A stretch of DNA of 64,000 bases. Source: Pseudomonas sp. UFMG81 (GTDB taxonomy: Bacteria; Pseudomonadota; Gammaproteobacteria; Pseudomonadales; Pseudomonadaceae). The stretch is taken from contig NZ_JACAFQ010000018.1 in NCBI RefSeq assembly GCF_015354575.1, forward strand, positions 29,993 to 93,992. The letters are read 5' to 3'. Made by a program: the position numbers and the translations under genes. Every line of letters begins with the position of its first letter. The stretch's first letter is position 1. The notes below the pieces were generated by a model. It was given only the letters and a program-made list of their open reading frames with translations. It was not told the DNA's origin and did no database searches. Below are positions 54,155 to 63,597 of the stretch, in pieces.

Positions 54155-55364
54155 AGCTTTGAAGGGGCTGACTGTTCTGGACTTCACCCAGATCGCCGCC
54201 GGGCCGACCTGCACCATGTTGCTGGCGGATATGGGGGCGCAGGTGATCAAGATTGAGCCGCCAGAAGGCGAACTGGGCCGTACCCTCGGCCCAGCTTGGG
54301 TCGGTGAATCCAGTGCGCTATACCATGGCTTTAACCGAGGAAAGTTGGGCGTTTGCCTCGATCTCAAACACCCGGAAAGCCTGGCTGTTGTGATGCGTAT
54401 GGTGGCCGAAGCTGACGTGCTGATCGAAAGCATGCGTCCAGGTGTGATGGCTCGCCTGGGACTGGGCTATGAGGCAGTAGCTGAGGTAAACCCTAAGCTT
54501 ATTTACTGCTCGATCTCTGCCTATGGGCAGCATGGCCCGTACGCTGAGCGCGCGGGTGTTGATGGCATTCTTCAGGCGGACTCTGGATTGATGAGTCTGA
54601 TCGGTTTGCCAAACTCGCCACCGTGCAAAGTGCAGGCGCCGATCGTTGATGTGGTGACCGGCTACATGGCGAGCATGTCGATTCTTGCCAAGCTGCAAGC
54701 GCGCCACGTCACCGGCCTGGGAGGTCACCTGGACGTCAGCTTGATGAACAGTGCCCTGGCGTTGCAGCAATCCTCAATCACTAGCTTCCTCCGAGATGGG
54801 CAGCTGCCTAAGCCTATTGGCAGTGCGGCACCGTATGCGGCGCCCAACGAGGCCTTCTGCACGTCGGATGGCTGGATCATGGTGGCCGCGTACAACGGCA
54901 ATCGCTGGGAGCGTCTCTGTACTGTGCTTGGACGTGAAGAGTGGACAAATGACCCGCGCTTCGACAGTTCTAGTAATCGGGTAAGCAATCGGGGAGTGAT
55001 GCAGGCTTCGCTTGATTCGGTCTTCCTCACCCGTCCGACAGCCTATTGGCTCGAAGTGTTACGCGAAGCCGATATCCTGTGTGCGAAAGTTGCGGACTAC
55101 AGTGACTTGCTCAAGCATCCGCAACTGGCCGAGAACGGCATGTTGGCCAGTGTTGAGCATCCCCGTTTTGGTACGTTGCGTACTGTGGGCTTCCCGGTCA
55201 ACAGTGCGGCTGCTGCAGCCGAGCCCTATCGGCCGGCACCCGACCTGGGGGAGCACTCGCGCAAGGTATTGAGAGAGTTTGCGTTCAACGAAGAGGAAAT
55301 AGACCGGCTGCTGCAGAGCGGTGCTATACGTGAAACCGAGGGGGCTACGCCCTACGATAAGTAA
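54144..55364 (+). CDS. CaiB/BaiF-type CoA-transferase
   Basis: A 406-residue class III CoA-transferase that moves CoA to a carboxylic acid without ATP. Recognised parts: LDFTQIAAGPTCTMLLADMG, VIKIEPPEGE, SISAYGQHGPYAERAG and the catalytic Asp in LQADSGLMSL. CCAGGAGGGCG precedes the ATG. It closes the CoA-ester operon and would activate the incoming acid. A strong terminator follows. Confidence 0.92.
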   Translation: MLREALKGLTVLDFTQIAAGPTCTMLLADMGAQVIKIEPPEGELGRTLGPAWVGESSALYHGFNRGKLGVCLDLKHPESLAVVMRMVAEADVLIESMRPGVMARLGLGYEAVAEVNPKLIYCSISAYGQHGPYAERAGVDGILQADSGLMSLIGLPNSPPCKVQAPIVDVVTGYMASMSILAKLQARHVTGLGGHLDVSLMNSALALQQSSITSFLRDGQLPKPIGSAAPYAAPNEAFCTSDGWIMVAAYNGNRWERLCTVLGREEWTNDPRFDSSSNRVSNRGVMQASLDSVFLTRPTAYWLEVLREADILCAKVADYSDLLKHPQLAENGMLASVEHPRFGTLRTVGFPVNSAAAAAEPYRPAPDLGEHSRKVLREFAFNEEEIDRLLQSGAIRETEGATPYDK

Positions 55365-55370
55365 GACATG

Positions 55371-55396
55371 AATCCCGGCCTAAGCCGGGATTTTTT
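55371..55396. terminator. Intrinsic terminator shared by convergent genes
   Basis: AATCCCGGC (55371-55379) pairs with GCCGGGATT (55384-55392) and is followed by a T-run. It ends the CoA operon, and its edge overlaps the stop of the convergent LysR gene. Confidence 0.85.
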
Positions 55397-56303
55397 ATTC
55401 TGCGGAACGGGTTATGCGCGCCTGTTCCAGAATCCACTCGCGGAAGATCGTCATGTCTTCGCGCTCGGGGCGATGCTTGGGAGTTAGCAGATAATAGGTG
55501 TACGCACCACGGTCGACTGTTTGCTCGAACGGACGTACTAGCGTGCCTTCGCGAAGCTCCTTTCCGACCAAAAACAATTGGGCCATAGCAATACCTTGGC
55601 CACCGATAGCCGCTGCATAGACCATCGATGAGCTCTGGTAGATCATGCCGGCGCTGGCATCAACCTGACCAATGAAACCCGTTGCCTCCAGCCAGTAAGC
55701 CCAGTCGTCAGGGCGGGCGATGGAGTGCAGCATCGTGTACTCAGCGACGTCTGCTGGAGATTTCAGGCCAGGCTCAGTATTGAGCAAGGCGGGGCTGCAC
55801 ACTGGCGCAAGCAGGTTGTCACTGAGCACATAGCTGTTGCAATTGGGCCAGTCCCCCGCGCCAAGGCGTATGGCTGCATCCAGGTCTTCCTTTTGAAAAT
55901 CGACCGGATCCAGCGATGCAGTCAGTAACACCTCGATCTTGGGGTTCTCTTGATGAAAACTGGCCAGGCGCGGGATGAGCCATTGCATGGCAAAGGTGGT
56001 GTAGGCGCGCACCTTGATCTGCCGGCGTTTGGTCGGTCGCTTTAAGTGGCGTGTTGCACTGCGCAGCTCTTCAATGAAGCGTGCCACCGCGTTGAAATAC
56101 TGCTCTCCAGCGGGTGTCAGGCTGACCTGTCGATGACCGCGGGTAAACAGCGGCTGCTCCATGAAATCTTCTAGCGTACGGATCTGGCGCGAAACGGCAC
56201 CAGGGGTGACGTTCAGCTCTTCAGCAGCCAAAGTAATACTCAGGTGGCGAGCAACCGCTTCGAAGGCGCGGACAGCATTGAGCGGCGGCAGTTTGTCCTT
56301 CAT
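55395..56303 (-). CDS. GcvA-like LysR-family regulator
   Basis: A 302-residue LysR protein starting MKDKLPPLNAVRAFEAVARH, typical of GcvA/AmpR-like members. The HTH is ITLAAEELNVTPGAVSRQIR. Longer starts at 56345 and 56324 are in frame but do not suit the family. It lies between the CoA-ester operon and the aldehyde dehydrogenase gene and is the natural candidate regulator for this catabolic cluster. Confidence 0.88.
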   Translation of the reverse strand: MKDKLPPLNAVRAFEAVARHLSITLAAEELNVTPGAVSRQIRTLEDFMEQPLFTRGHRQVSLTPAGEQYFNAVARFIEELRSATRHLKRPTKRRQIKVRAYTTFAMQWLIPRLASFHQENPKIEVLLTASLDPVDFQKEDLDAAIRLGAGDWPNCNSYVLSDNLLAPVCSPALLNTEPGLKSPADVAEYTMLHSIARPDDWAYWLEATGFIGQVDASAGMIYQSSSMVYAAAIGGQGIAMAQLFLVGKELREGTLVRPFEQTVDRGAYTYYLLTPKHRPEREDMTIFREWILEQARITRSAE

Positions 56304-56381
56304 GGGGATCTTCTTGTAGGGCATAGATGACCGTATTTTTAGCATGACAAAAGCTCAAGCGAAACACTTTGTCAAACGACA

Positions 56382-56416
56382 ACACCCCGCCGTGATTCAA
56401 TCACGGAAGGGTGTCG
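56382..56416 (-). terminator. Imperfect hairpin after the aldehyde dehydrogenase gene
   Basis: Paired ACACCC/GGGTGT and CCGTGAT/ATCACGG arms form a stem with a bulge between the aldehyde dehydrogenase stop and the LysR gene. On the minus strand it is followed by TTGTCGTTT. Confidence 0.5.
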
Positions 56417-56439
56417 GTTTTCGCGGAGGAGGAGAGGTA

Positions 56440-57873
56440 TCAGAGGCGGATGATGACTGACTTGAGCTGGGTGTAATGGGACAACGCATCAATGCCCTGC
56501 TCGCGCCCGTAGCCGCTTTGCTTAAAGCCGCCACAAGGGGTCTGTACGAATCCGCCACTGTACTCGTTGACGACGATCCGCCCGGCATCCAGGCCGGCGG
56601 CAACCCGGTGGACGCGACCAATATCACGACTCCAAATACCGGCCCCCAGACCAAAATCGCTATCGTTGGCGATGCGCAGGGCGTCTGCTTCATCTTTGAA
56701 TGGGATGACACAGACGATCGGCCCGAAAATCTCTTCTCTAGCCAGCGTCATGTCATTGTGCACGCCAGTGTAAACGGTCGGTTCAATATACCAGCCGTTG
56801 CCCAGGTGTTCGCCAGTTGCAACTTTGCCACCGATAGCTGGTTTGAGACCTTCACGCTCCGCCACTTCGAAGTAGCTTTGAATTTTCTTGAACTGGGCTT
56901 CGGTGGTGATCGGCCCTGAGGTGGAGTCAAAGTCCGGCCCGACATTCAGCGCTGCGACTTCAGCGATAAATTTCTCAACGAACTGATCGTGAATGTCTTC
57001 TTGTACCAGCAGGCGAGTACCGGCTGCACACCACTGACCGCTGTTCCAGGTGAATGCGCGGGTAGCGCCTTTGGCGGCAGCGGCCAGGTCAGCGTCGTTG
57101 AATACGATGTTGGCAGATTTACCACCCAGCTCCAGCGTCAGTGGCAGGATGCGCTCTGCAGCAATGCGTCCTAGCTCCTGTCCAGCAGTCAGGCCACCGG
57201 TGAAGGAGATCTTCCGCATCAATGGATGGCGCGCCATGACGGGGCCGATGATGCTGCCTTTGCCTACAACGACGTTGAACACGCCTGGCGGCAGACCAGC
57301 TTCTTCCACGGCGATACGCGCGAGCTCAACGAGCGACGCAGAGGTGTGCTCAGAAGGCTTGGCAACTACGGTGTTGCCGGTCGCCAGCGCAGGCGCGATG
57401 GCGCGGGCGGCCTGATGCAGCGGGGCGTTCCATGGCAGGATCACACCAATGACCCCGAACGGGTCGCGGCGGGTATAGACGTGATAGTTCGGGCCCTGGT
57501 TGATAACCTCACCGTCCATGACGTTGACCAGGCCTGCGTAGTATTCAAAGTATTGGGCAGTCAGATCCATCAAAGCGGCCATTTCCTGGCCAGGCTTACC
57601 AGTTTCGGCGCTCTCCAGGGCTCCGATACGACCGACACTCTGACGCACAATACGCGCCAGTTCAATCAAAATACGACCACGCTCCGAGGGGCGCATATCA
57701 CGCCAGGCAGGTACGGCCTCGTTAGCGTTTTCGATGGCAAACTCAACATCTTGCGGGCCGCTGTTAGCGATTTCGCCCATTTTTTCGCCGCTGCGAGGAT
57801 CAATCTTGTCCACGAAGTGGCCGGTGCAAGGTGGCAGGGTAGCGCCGGCGATGTAACTCTCAACTTTTAACAT
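56440..57873 (-). CDS. NAD(P)-dependent aldehyde dehydrogenase
   Basis: A 477-residue class I-type aldehyde dehydrogenase. Catalytic Cys282 is in SGQWCAAGTR, general base Glu248 in LTLELGGKSAN, and NAD-binding residues are in PWNAPL and SFTGGLTAG. It oxidises an aldehyde to an acid. It is transcribed away from the symporter gene with a 300-bp shared promoter region, fitting a joint role in the carboxylate pathway. Confidence 0.92.
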   Translation of the reverse strand: MLKVESYIAGATLPPCTGHFVDKIDPRSGEKMGEIANSGPQDVEFAIENANEAVPAWRDMRPSERGRILIELARIVRQSVGRIGALESAETGKPGQEMAALMDLTAQYFEYYAGLVNVMDGEVINQGPNYHVYTRRDPFGVIGVILPWNAPLHQAARAIAPALATGNTVVAKPSEHTSASLVELARIAVEEAGLPPGVFNVVVGKGSIIGPVMARHPLMRKISFTGGLTAGQELGRIAAERILPLTLELGGKSANIVFNDADLAAAAKGATRAFTWNSGQWCAAGTRLLVQEDIHDQFVEKFIAEVAALNVGPDFDSTSGPITTEAQFKKIQSYFEVAEREGLKPAIGGKVATGEHLGNGWYIEPTVYTGVHNDMTLAREEIFGPIVCVIPFKDEADALRIANDSDFGLGAGIWSRDIGRVHRVAAGLDAGRIVVNEYSGGFVQTPCGGFKQSGYGREQGIDALSHYTQLKSVIIRL

Positions 57874-58173
57874 CGGGTGTCTCCTCAGCCCACGCGACAG
57901 GCAGTGTCAGCGGGCCTCTTGTTGTTTGAGCTTTGATGACTGGCAGCAGATTCGACCTTTGTGCACGTGTTGTTCAAGGGAATTTTCAGCGGCCTTCGGT
58001 TGAGAAAAACTCAGCCACGTGCTCTGCACTAGTATGTGCTGACCAGTGACATTGACTCCCAAATTGAGTTGATCAAACTTCAATTGAGTACGGCATTAAA
58101 CTCGCTTCACCACGATGGCTAGCGATGCCATCGTTCCCGTCACAACAAGAAATGTGCTCACGGGAGCCAAACC
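57874..58173. promoter_or_regulatory. Divergent promoter region with 20-bp-spaced repeats
   Basis: This gap separates the aldehyde dehydrogenase and the symporter. AATTGAGT occurs at 58062-58069 and 58082-58089, exactly 20 bp (about two helix turns) apart on the same face. The second copy lies in a near-palindrome ACTTCAATTGAGT. It is a likely regulator binding site, possibly for the neighbouring LysR protein. Confidence 0.45.
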
Positions 58174-59514
58174 ATGACTAACGACAAAGAAGCGGTTCTT
58201 GACCGCATGCCTAATATCGAAACTGCTGCGCCAAGCCAAGGTAGGTCGCTCAACAAAACAGAACGTAAAGCCATCGTAGCCGCGACGCTGGGCACGATCG
58301 TCGAGTACACCGACTGGGTGATCTACGCGACATTCTCCTCAATTTTAGCTCGCCAATTCTTCCCGGCAGGTGACAGCCTTACGGCATTGCTCTCGGTGCT
58401 GGCGGTGTTTGCCGTTGGCTTCCTTATGCGCCCGATCGGTGGCGCAGTACTTGGTGTCTTCGCTGACCGTTATGGACGGAAGAAGGGTCTGACCCTGTCC
58501 ATCCTGTTGATGTCGGTGGCCTCCTTGGTTATCGGTATCTGCCCAAACTATGAAAGCATCGGCATTGCCGCACCCATCATCCTGGTTCTCGCTCGTTTGA
58601 CCCAAGGCTTCTCGGCCGGCGGCGAGTTTGGTTCTGCCTCGGCTTTCCTGATCGAATCGGCGCCGTCTGATCGTCGAGCCTTTGCTGGTTCCTGGCAGTG
58701 GTTTGCCATCAACGCCGGTACCCTGGTGTCGTTCCTGCTGGGCTATGTACTGGCTTCGATCGGCAGCGACACCGCGCTGGAAGAGTGGGGCTGGCGTGTA
58801 GCGTTTGTGATCGCTGCATTGATGGGGCTGCTGACCCTGTGGATTCGTCTGTCGGTGCGTGAGACCGAAGTGTTCCAGTCGCGCGTGAAAAAAAAGGTGG
58901 TCGAGAAGAGCCCCCTGCGTGACATCTTCACTAAACACCGGAAAGACGTATTCCGGGTTATCGGTGTGGCAATGGCCGGCAACCTGTTGAATTACGTTTG
59001 GATGGTGAGCTACCCGTCACAAGTACATCTGATTACTGGGATGCCAATCCGTGACACTCTGTTGGCAGGCTCCGTAGCGGTTGGTGTATCGCTGCTGCTG
59101 ATGCCCTTTGCCGGCATGCTTGCCGACCGTATCGGTCGTCGTCCAGTGCTCATCGCTTTTGCGCTTTGCTCTGCTCTTTGGGCTTGGCCGAGCTTCGGGC
59201 TGTTGCACCAAGGCATAAGCCTAGTTGAAGTGACCATTTTGCAAACGATCTCAATGGTAATCATGACCGGCTTTGGGGCCGCCTCGGCAGTCACTATGGC
59301 TGAGCAGTTCCCCGCTGAGGTTCGTGTTACCGGGATTGCCTTGCCTTATGCTCTGTCTGTCACGCTGTTCGGTGGTACTTCGCCCTACATCATGACGGCA
59401 ATGACAGGGTCGGGTTATGGACACTTGTTCTGGATCTACCTGGTAGTGATCAGCCTGATCAGTGCGGTGGTTTACATGCGTATGCCTGAAATGAAGGGGC
59501 AGCCGTTGCGTTAA
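58174..59514 (+). CDS. MFS metabolite:H+ symporter (KgtP/ProP-like)
   Basis: A 446-residue inner-membrane transporter with 12 hydrophobic segments. The MHS signature FLMRPIGGAVLGVFADRYGR and the following FSAGGEFGSA are clear. Family members import organic acids such as alpha-ketoglutarate, citrate, shikimate or aromatic acids with protons. The context (CoA-transferase, aldehyde dehydrogenase) fits uptake of a carboxylate. Confidence 0.9.
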   Translation: MTNDKEAVLDRMPNIETAAPSQGRSLNKTERKAIVAATLGTIVEYTDWVIYATFSSILARQFFPAGDSLTALLSVLAVFAVGFLMRPIGGAVLGVFADRYGRKKGLTLSILLMSVASLVIGICPNYESIGIAAPIILVLARLTQGFSAGGEFGSASAFLIESAPSDRRAFAGSWQWFAINAGTLVSFLLGYVLASIGSDTALEEWGWRVAFVIAALMGLLTLWIRLSVRETEVFQSRVKKKVVEKSPLRDIFTKHRKDVFRVIGVAMAGNLLNYVWMVSYPSQVHLITGMPIRDTLLAGSVAVGVSLLLMPFAGMLADRIGRRPVLIAFALCSALWAWPSFGLLHQGISLVEVTILQTISMVIMTGFGAASAVTMAEQFPAEVRVTGIALPYALSVTLFGGTSPYIMTAMTGSGYGHLFWIYLVVISLISAVVYMRMPEMKGQPLR

Positions 59515-59531
59515 ACGCATAGGTGTTCCCA

Positions 59532-59556
59532 AAGGCCGCCCTAATCGGGCGGCCTT
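59532..59556 (+). terminator. Intrinsic terminator after the symporter gene
   Basis: AAGGCCGCCC (59532-59541), loop TAATC and GGGCGGCCTT (59547-59556) are followed by TTCGTTTTT. Confidence 0.85.
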
Positions 59557-59708
59557 TTCGTTTTTAAGGGTAATTGTCCGGATTGATAAGTAAGGCTTCA
59601 AAGGGTGACGGTCTAAGCCACCTTGTTCGTTGGCGCTGAGAAACCCACCATACATCCACCACAGAGACTGCTTACCACGCCCGACCACTATTTATTCTGG
59701 AGACGAAA

Positions 59709-59798
59709 ATGCACTTGATCACTCGCTTTGAACTCTTCAATACAGCGCCATGCCAAATCGCCCATGGCGATGTGGGCCTGGAAGCGAAGGTGCTGTGA
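59709..59798 (+). CDS. 29-residue ORF coupled to the ABC transporter gene
   Basis: The ATG at 59709 lies behind CTGGAGACGAAA. The frame ends in a TGA that overlaps the transporter ATG as TGATG at 59796-59800, an arrangement typical of coupled translation. The peptide (start MHLITRFELFN) has one Cys. It could be a leader, a small peptide exported by the transporter, or the fragment of a longer lost gene. Confidence 0.4.
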   Translation: MHLITRFELFNTAPCQIAHGDVGLEAKVL

Positions 59799-61507
59799 TG
59801 AACGAGCATTTCCGTCCTTACCCTTATCGCCATGTGCTCGGATTTGTGGCCAGCATGTGGATGCGTCGCCGTGGGTATTTCTTCTCCGGTATTTTGCTAA
59901 CGCTTGCTGCTACAGGGTTTGACCTTCTGTTGCCATGGGCCTCCGCAAGACTGATCGAAAGCGTCGCGCAAAGTACAGATGCAAATGCGGTATGGCAGAA
60001 CTGGTTTATGCTCCTGGGCGCCTTCGCCGGATTCGCCATCAGCCGAAACCTTGCTCACCGGTTGTGGATCCCGCTTGCGTCGAGAAATATGCAAGCGGTG
60101 CTGCTGAAGAGTTTCGAGCATGTGCTGTCCGCTCCCGCGCACTGGCATGCAGTGCAGTCGTCCGGTGACACCTTGCGCCGCTTACGCCGCTCGATGTCCG
60201 GCTATGACAAAGTCACTGACGCTGTCACGGTGCACCTAGGGCCCGCTTTGATGGTGTTGTTGGGCCTGGTCGTGATGATCGGCTGGCGCGAACCATTGGC
60301 CGGCGTCTTTGCGCTACTGGTAGCGATTGCGTTCATCGTAAGTAACTTGGTGGTGGGCATGCAGTGGATACGCCCGGCTCATCTGAACGCCAATTTCAAC
60401 GACGGGCAACTGAGCGGGCTGGCCGCTGACGTGCTGGCTGCCGCTACGACAATCAAGAGCTTCAGAGCGGAGACCCGTGAGCGCGCTCGCATGGAGGAGG
60501 TCGCTCAAGAATGGGGGCAGGCTTCTTCGAAAGCCTGGCGTCGAGTGGTTGATCTGGGCCTTATGCAAAACCTGCTGCTGCTGTTGCTGCTCGCTGGACT
60601 GAGTGGCGTGGCATTGCTTGCCTGGTCAAAAGGGGCCACCCGCCCAGGTGACGTCGCCTTTGCTGTGACGTCGTTCTTATTGATGGCGGGCTACTTGCGT
60701 GGATTTGGTGAGAACCTGCGGACAGCCCAGTCGGGACTGGAAGATGCGGCCGACGCTCTGTTTTTGACTGGTTTGCCACAAGAGGAGTCTGGCTCAGGCG
60801 AGCCCTTGACGGGCGTTGAGAATCGGCGTGGAGAAGTGATTTTTGACAATATCGAGTTCACCTATCCGGGGGCGGGTGCTGCTGTGCTGGATGGGCTGAA
60901 CCTGAACGTACAGGCCGGTGAGACTGTCGCCATCGCTGGCGCCAGTGGATCCGGAAAATCAACGGTATCCAAGTTGCTGCAGCGATTCTACGAACCTGAT
61001 AGTGGGCAGGTCTTGTTGGATGGTCGTGACATCTCCACGTTACCGTTGGATGTTCTTCGTCGCTCCGTATCCATGGTTGGCCAAGACGCAGTGCTGTTGA
61101 GTCGCTCTATTCGTGACAACATCAGTTACTCAAAGCCCAAGGCAAGCATTGAGGAGATTGTGGCCGCGGCGACTGCCGCTTGCGCACATGATTTTATCAT
61201 GGCGTTACCGGACGGCTATGACACGCATGTAGGCAGCTATGGGGCGTTGCTATCTGGCGGTCAGCGTCAACGCATCGCACTGGCTCGGGCGTTGCTCGCG
61301 GATGCTTCGGTGTTGGTACTTGACGAGGCTACCTCCGCGCTGGACTCACAAACTGAGGCAAGTGTTTTGGCAGGTATTGTGGCCTTCCGTCCTCAGCAAA
61401 CGCGGATCGTGATCGCCCATCGCCCAGCGGCTATTCTTGCGGCCGATAGGGTGCTCTGGTTGGAGGAGGGCGTAGCGCTCGAAACTGCAGCGACCGCGGT
61501 CGTCTGA
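59798..61507 (+). CDS. ABC exporter half-transporter (membrane domain fused to ATPase)
   Basis: A 569-residue type IV (MsbA-like) ABC protein. Membrane segments occupy roughly residues 20-300. The ATPase domain shows Walker A AGASGSGKST, the signature LLSGGQRQRIALARAL, Walker B VLVLDEATSALD and the H-loop in VIAHRPAA. It should function as a homodimer or with an unlinked partner to export lipid, peptide or drug-like substrate. The ATG at 59798 fits; a GTG-type extension to 59750 is less likely. Confidence 0.88.
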   Translation: MNEHFRPYPYRHVLGFVASMWMRRRGYFFSGILLTLAATGFDLLLPWASARLIESVAQSTDANAVWQNWFMLLGAFAGFAISRNLAHRLWIPLASRNMQAVLLKSFEHVLSAPAHWHAVQSSGDTLRRLRRSMSGYDKVTDAVTVHLGPALMVLLGLVVMIGWREPLAGVFALLVAIAFIVSNLVVGMQWIRPAHLNANFNDGQLSGLAADVLAAATTIKSFRAETRERARMEEVAQEWGQASSKAWRRVVDLGLMQNLLLLLLLAGLSGVALLAWSKGATRPGDVAFAVTSFLLMAGYLRGFGENLRTAQSGLEDAADALFLTGLPQEESGSGEPLTGVENRRGEVIFDNIEFTYPGAGAAVLDGLNLNVQAGETVAIAGASGSGKSTVSKLLQRFYEPDSGQVLLDGRDISTLPLDVLRRSVSMVGQDAVLLSRSIRDNISYSKPKASIEEIVAAATAACAHDFIMALPDGYDTHVGSYGALLSGGQRQRIALARALLADASVLVLDEATSALDSQTEASVLAGIVAFRPQQTRIVIAHRPAAILAADRVLWLEEGVALETAATAVV

Positions 61508-61513
61508 ATCGGA

Positions 61514-62437
61514 TTAGAGTATGAGCCCCTCCGGTTGCGCTTCTGCATGCTCGCTTCGCAAGAAGTCGATGAAGACTCGTAACTTGGCAGGGACGCGCCG
61601 GCGGTCTGGATAGTAGAGGTGGAGGGGAGGGATCACTGGGCTCCACTCCTCTAGGAACCGTAACAACCGCCCTTGTTGGATAAAGGGCTCAATGTATCCA
61701 TTGATCATGTACGCGATACCAAGCCCGTCCAATGCTGAGCGAACCAGTATTTCGGAGTCGTTGAGGATCAACCGGCCTTTTATCTGTAGATCGATTTTCT
61801 CCTGGCCGTTGTCGAACTCCCAGCGCTCGATCTGCCCGCTGGAGGAATGGCGGAAGCTGATGCAGTCATGCTGCAACAGGTCGCGCGGATGCTCCGGTTG
61901 ACCAAACTGAGTGAGGTACTCGGGCGAAGCGATAATTTGCGCTTTAAGGGGAGGGCCGATAGCCAAGGCGACCATGTCTTTTTCAACCGCGTTACCGAAG
62001 CGGATGCCGGCATCGAATCCCTGGCCGACAATATCCACAAGATGATTTTCGGCACGGATCTCCAAATTGATCTCGGGGTAAGCGGCCATGAACCGGCGCA
62101 AAATCGGTTGCAGGACAATTAAGTAGGCAGCACGGGGCACGTTGACCCGTAGGAGGCCTGCAGGATGATTGGCCTCCCGGCCAAGCTCTTGGGAGGCATT
62201 CGACAATTGCTCAAGCGCCGGCTGTACTCGCTCTAGGTAACGTTCTCCTATCTCTGTCAGGCATACGCTGCGGGTCGTGCGGTTGAACAGTACCAGGCCC
62301 AGCCGCTGCTCCAGCACCCGGATGCTTTGGCTGACCGCTGAAGGTGAAATGCCAAGTTTCACTGCAGCATTGGAAAAACCTTTTTCCTCCGCCACCGCCA
62401 TGAAGGTTACCAATCCATCCAGGTGATCCTGACGCAT
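61514..62437 (-). CDS. LysR-family transcriptional regulator
   Basis: A 307-residue LysR protein starting MRQDHLDGLVTFMAVAEEKG. The HTH is FSNAAVKLGISPSAVSQSIR and the linker carries RTTRSVCLTEIG. The ATG at 62437 follows GGAGAACAACC. It converges with the ABC exporter gene, ending only 6 bases after it. The N-terminus is nearly the same as that of the LysR protein at 46947, indicating a shared subgroup. Confidence 0.88.
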   Translation of the reverse strand: MRQDHLDGLVTFMAVAEEKGFSNAAVKLGISPSAVSQSIRVLEQRLGLVLFNRTTRSVCLTEIGERYLERVQPALEQLSNASQELGREANHPAGLLRVNVPRAAYLIVLQPILRRFMAAYPEINLEIRAENHLVDIVGQGFDAGIRFGNAVEKDMVALAIGPPLKAQIIASPEYLTQFGQPEHPRDLLQHDCISFRHSSSGQIERWEFDNGQEKIDLQIKGRLILNDSEILVRSALDGLGIAYMINGYIEPFIQQGRLLRFLEEWSPVIPPLHLYYPDRRRVPAKLRVFIDFLRSEHAEAQPEGLIL

Positions 62438-62567
62438 GGTTGTTCTCCGCCACGATGGGGTCGATTTCACTGAAGCTTTAGCACCTACCAAATGAGCTTG
62501 TACAGGCCACGTTTGGTACATTCGTACCGAAAGATTTCATAGTATTCCCTGAACATGCGTAACTCAT

Positions 62568-63467
62568 TCACGCCTTTGGACGAGCCGCGCGGGCAAACTC
62601 GATGAATGCCTTGAGTGGCGCCGGCACGTGACGGCGGCTGGGGTAGTAAAGGTGCAGGCCAGGATAGAAGGGGCACCAGTCCGCCAACACCTGAATCAAA
62701 CGCCCGTCGGCCAAATGGTCGCTGACCATATCCTCGAAAACGTAGGCTAGACCAACCCCTTGCAATGCAGGGCCTACCATCAGACTCACATCACCCAGGG
62801 TCAGCGGGCCGCTGACTTCAATTTCCTGGGCGATCCCACCGCGCTCGAACTCCCATCGGTACAGTGAACCACTGGGGAACCGATGACGGATACACGGCAA
62901 ACCGTGTAGATCCTCTGGTTTTTGCGGGATCGCATAACGCTCGAAGAAAGCCGGTGTGCCTACGACCACCGAGCGCATGTTTGGGCCTATTGGCAGTGAC
63001 ACCATGTCGGCTTCCAGGCGATTGCCAAACCGAACACCGGCGTCAAAGCCTCCCGCCACTACGTCCACCAACGCATCGTTTTCGACCACCTCCAATCTGA
63101 TGTCCGGATACTCCTGCAGGTACTGGCTGAGTATCGGTAAAAGCACCAGTTCACACGCCTGGCGACCGGCAGTGATGCGCAAGTTGCCGGAGGGCTTGTC
63201 TCGAAAATTATTGAGGTCTTCAAGGGCATCATCAATGTCCCGAAAAGCCGGTTTCAAGCGTGAGTAGAGTCGCTCCCCAGCTTCTGTCAGGGCGACACTT
63301 CGAGTGGTTCGGTTGAATAAACGTACGCCCAGGCGGTTTTCCAAGGCGCGCAAAGAGTGACTTAGAGCTGAAGGTGACAGGCCCAGTTCGACCGCAGCAC
63401 GGCTGAAATTCAGGTGCTGCGCAATGGCTAGGAAGATCGTCAAGTCGGCAGTGCTAGGAGCTTTCAT
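62568..63467 (-). CDS. LysR-family transcriptional regulator
   Basis: A 299-residue LysR protein: HTH in FSRAAVELGLSPSALSHSLR, linker RTTRSVALTEAG, ligand domain ending RRHVPAPLKAFIEFAR. AAAGGA lies upstream of the ATG at 63467. It is divergent from the short-chain dehydrogenase at 63598 across 130 bp and is its likely regulator. Confidence 0.88.
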   Translation of the reverse strand: MKAPSTADLTIFLAIAQHLNFSRAAVELGLSPSALSHSLRALENRLGVRLFNRTTRSVALTEAGERLYSRLKPAFRDIDDALEDLNNFRDKPSGNLRITAGRQACELVLLPILSQYLQEYPDIRLEVVENDALVDVVAGGFDAGVRFGNRLEADMVSLPIGPNMRSVVVGTPAFFERYAIPQKPEDLHGLPCIRHRFPSGSLYRWEFERGGIAQEIEVSGPLTLGDVSLMVGPALQGVGLAYVFEDMVSDHLADGRLIQVLADWCPFYPGLHLYYPSRRHVPAPLKAFIEFARAARPKA

Positions 63468-63497
63468 TCATGAGTCCTTTTCACCAAGTCATGCGAA

Positions 63498-63520
63498 ATA
63501 AGTGGGATTATCACATAAGT
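63498..63520. promoter_or_regulatory. Possible LysR-type operator between divergent genes
   Basis: ATAAGTGGGATTATCACATAAG contains an imperfect inverted pair AAGTG/CACAT with a 7-base centre, in the region where a LysR box (T-N11-A) is expected. Weak evidence by itself. Confidence 0.3.
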
Positions 63521-63597
63521 ACCATGGCTTTAAAGTGGCATCAACTCATCGAGAAGGCCCGGCAATAACGCTCGGGTCGCTGACAGGAGGAGTTGAT

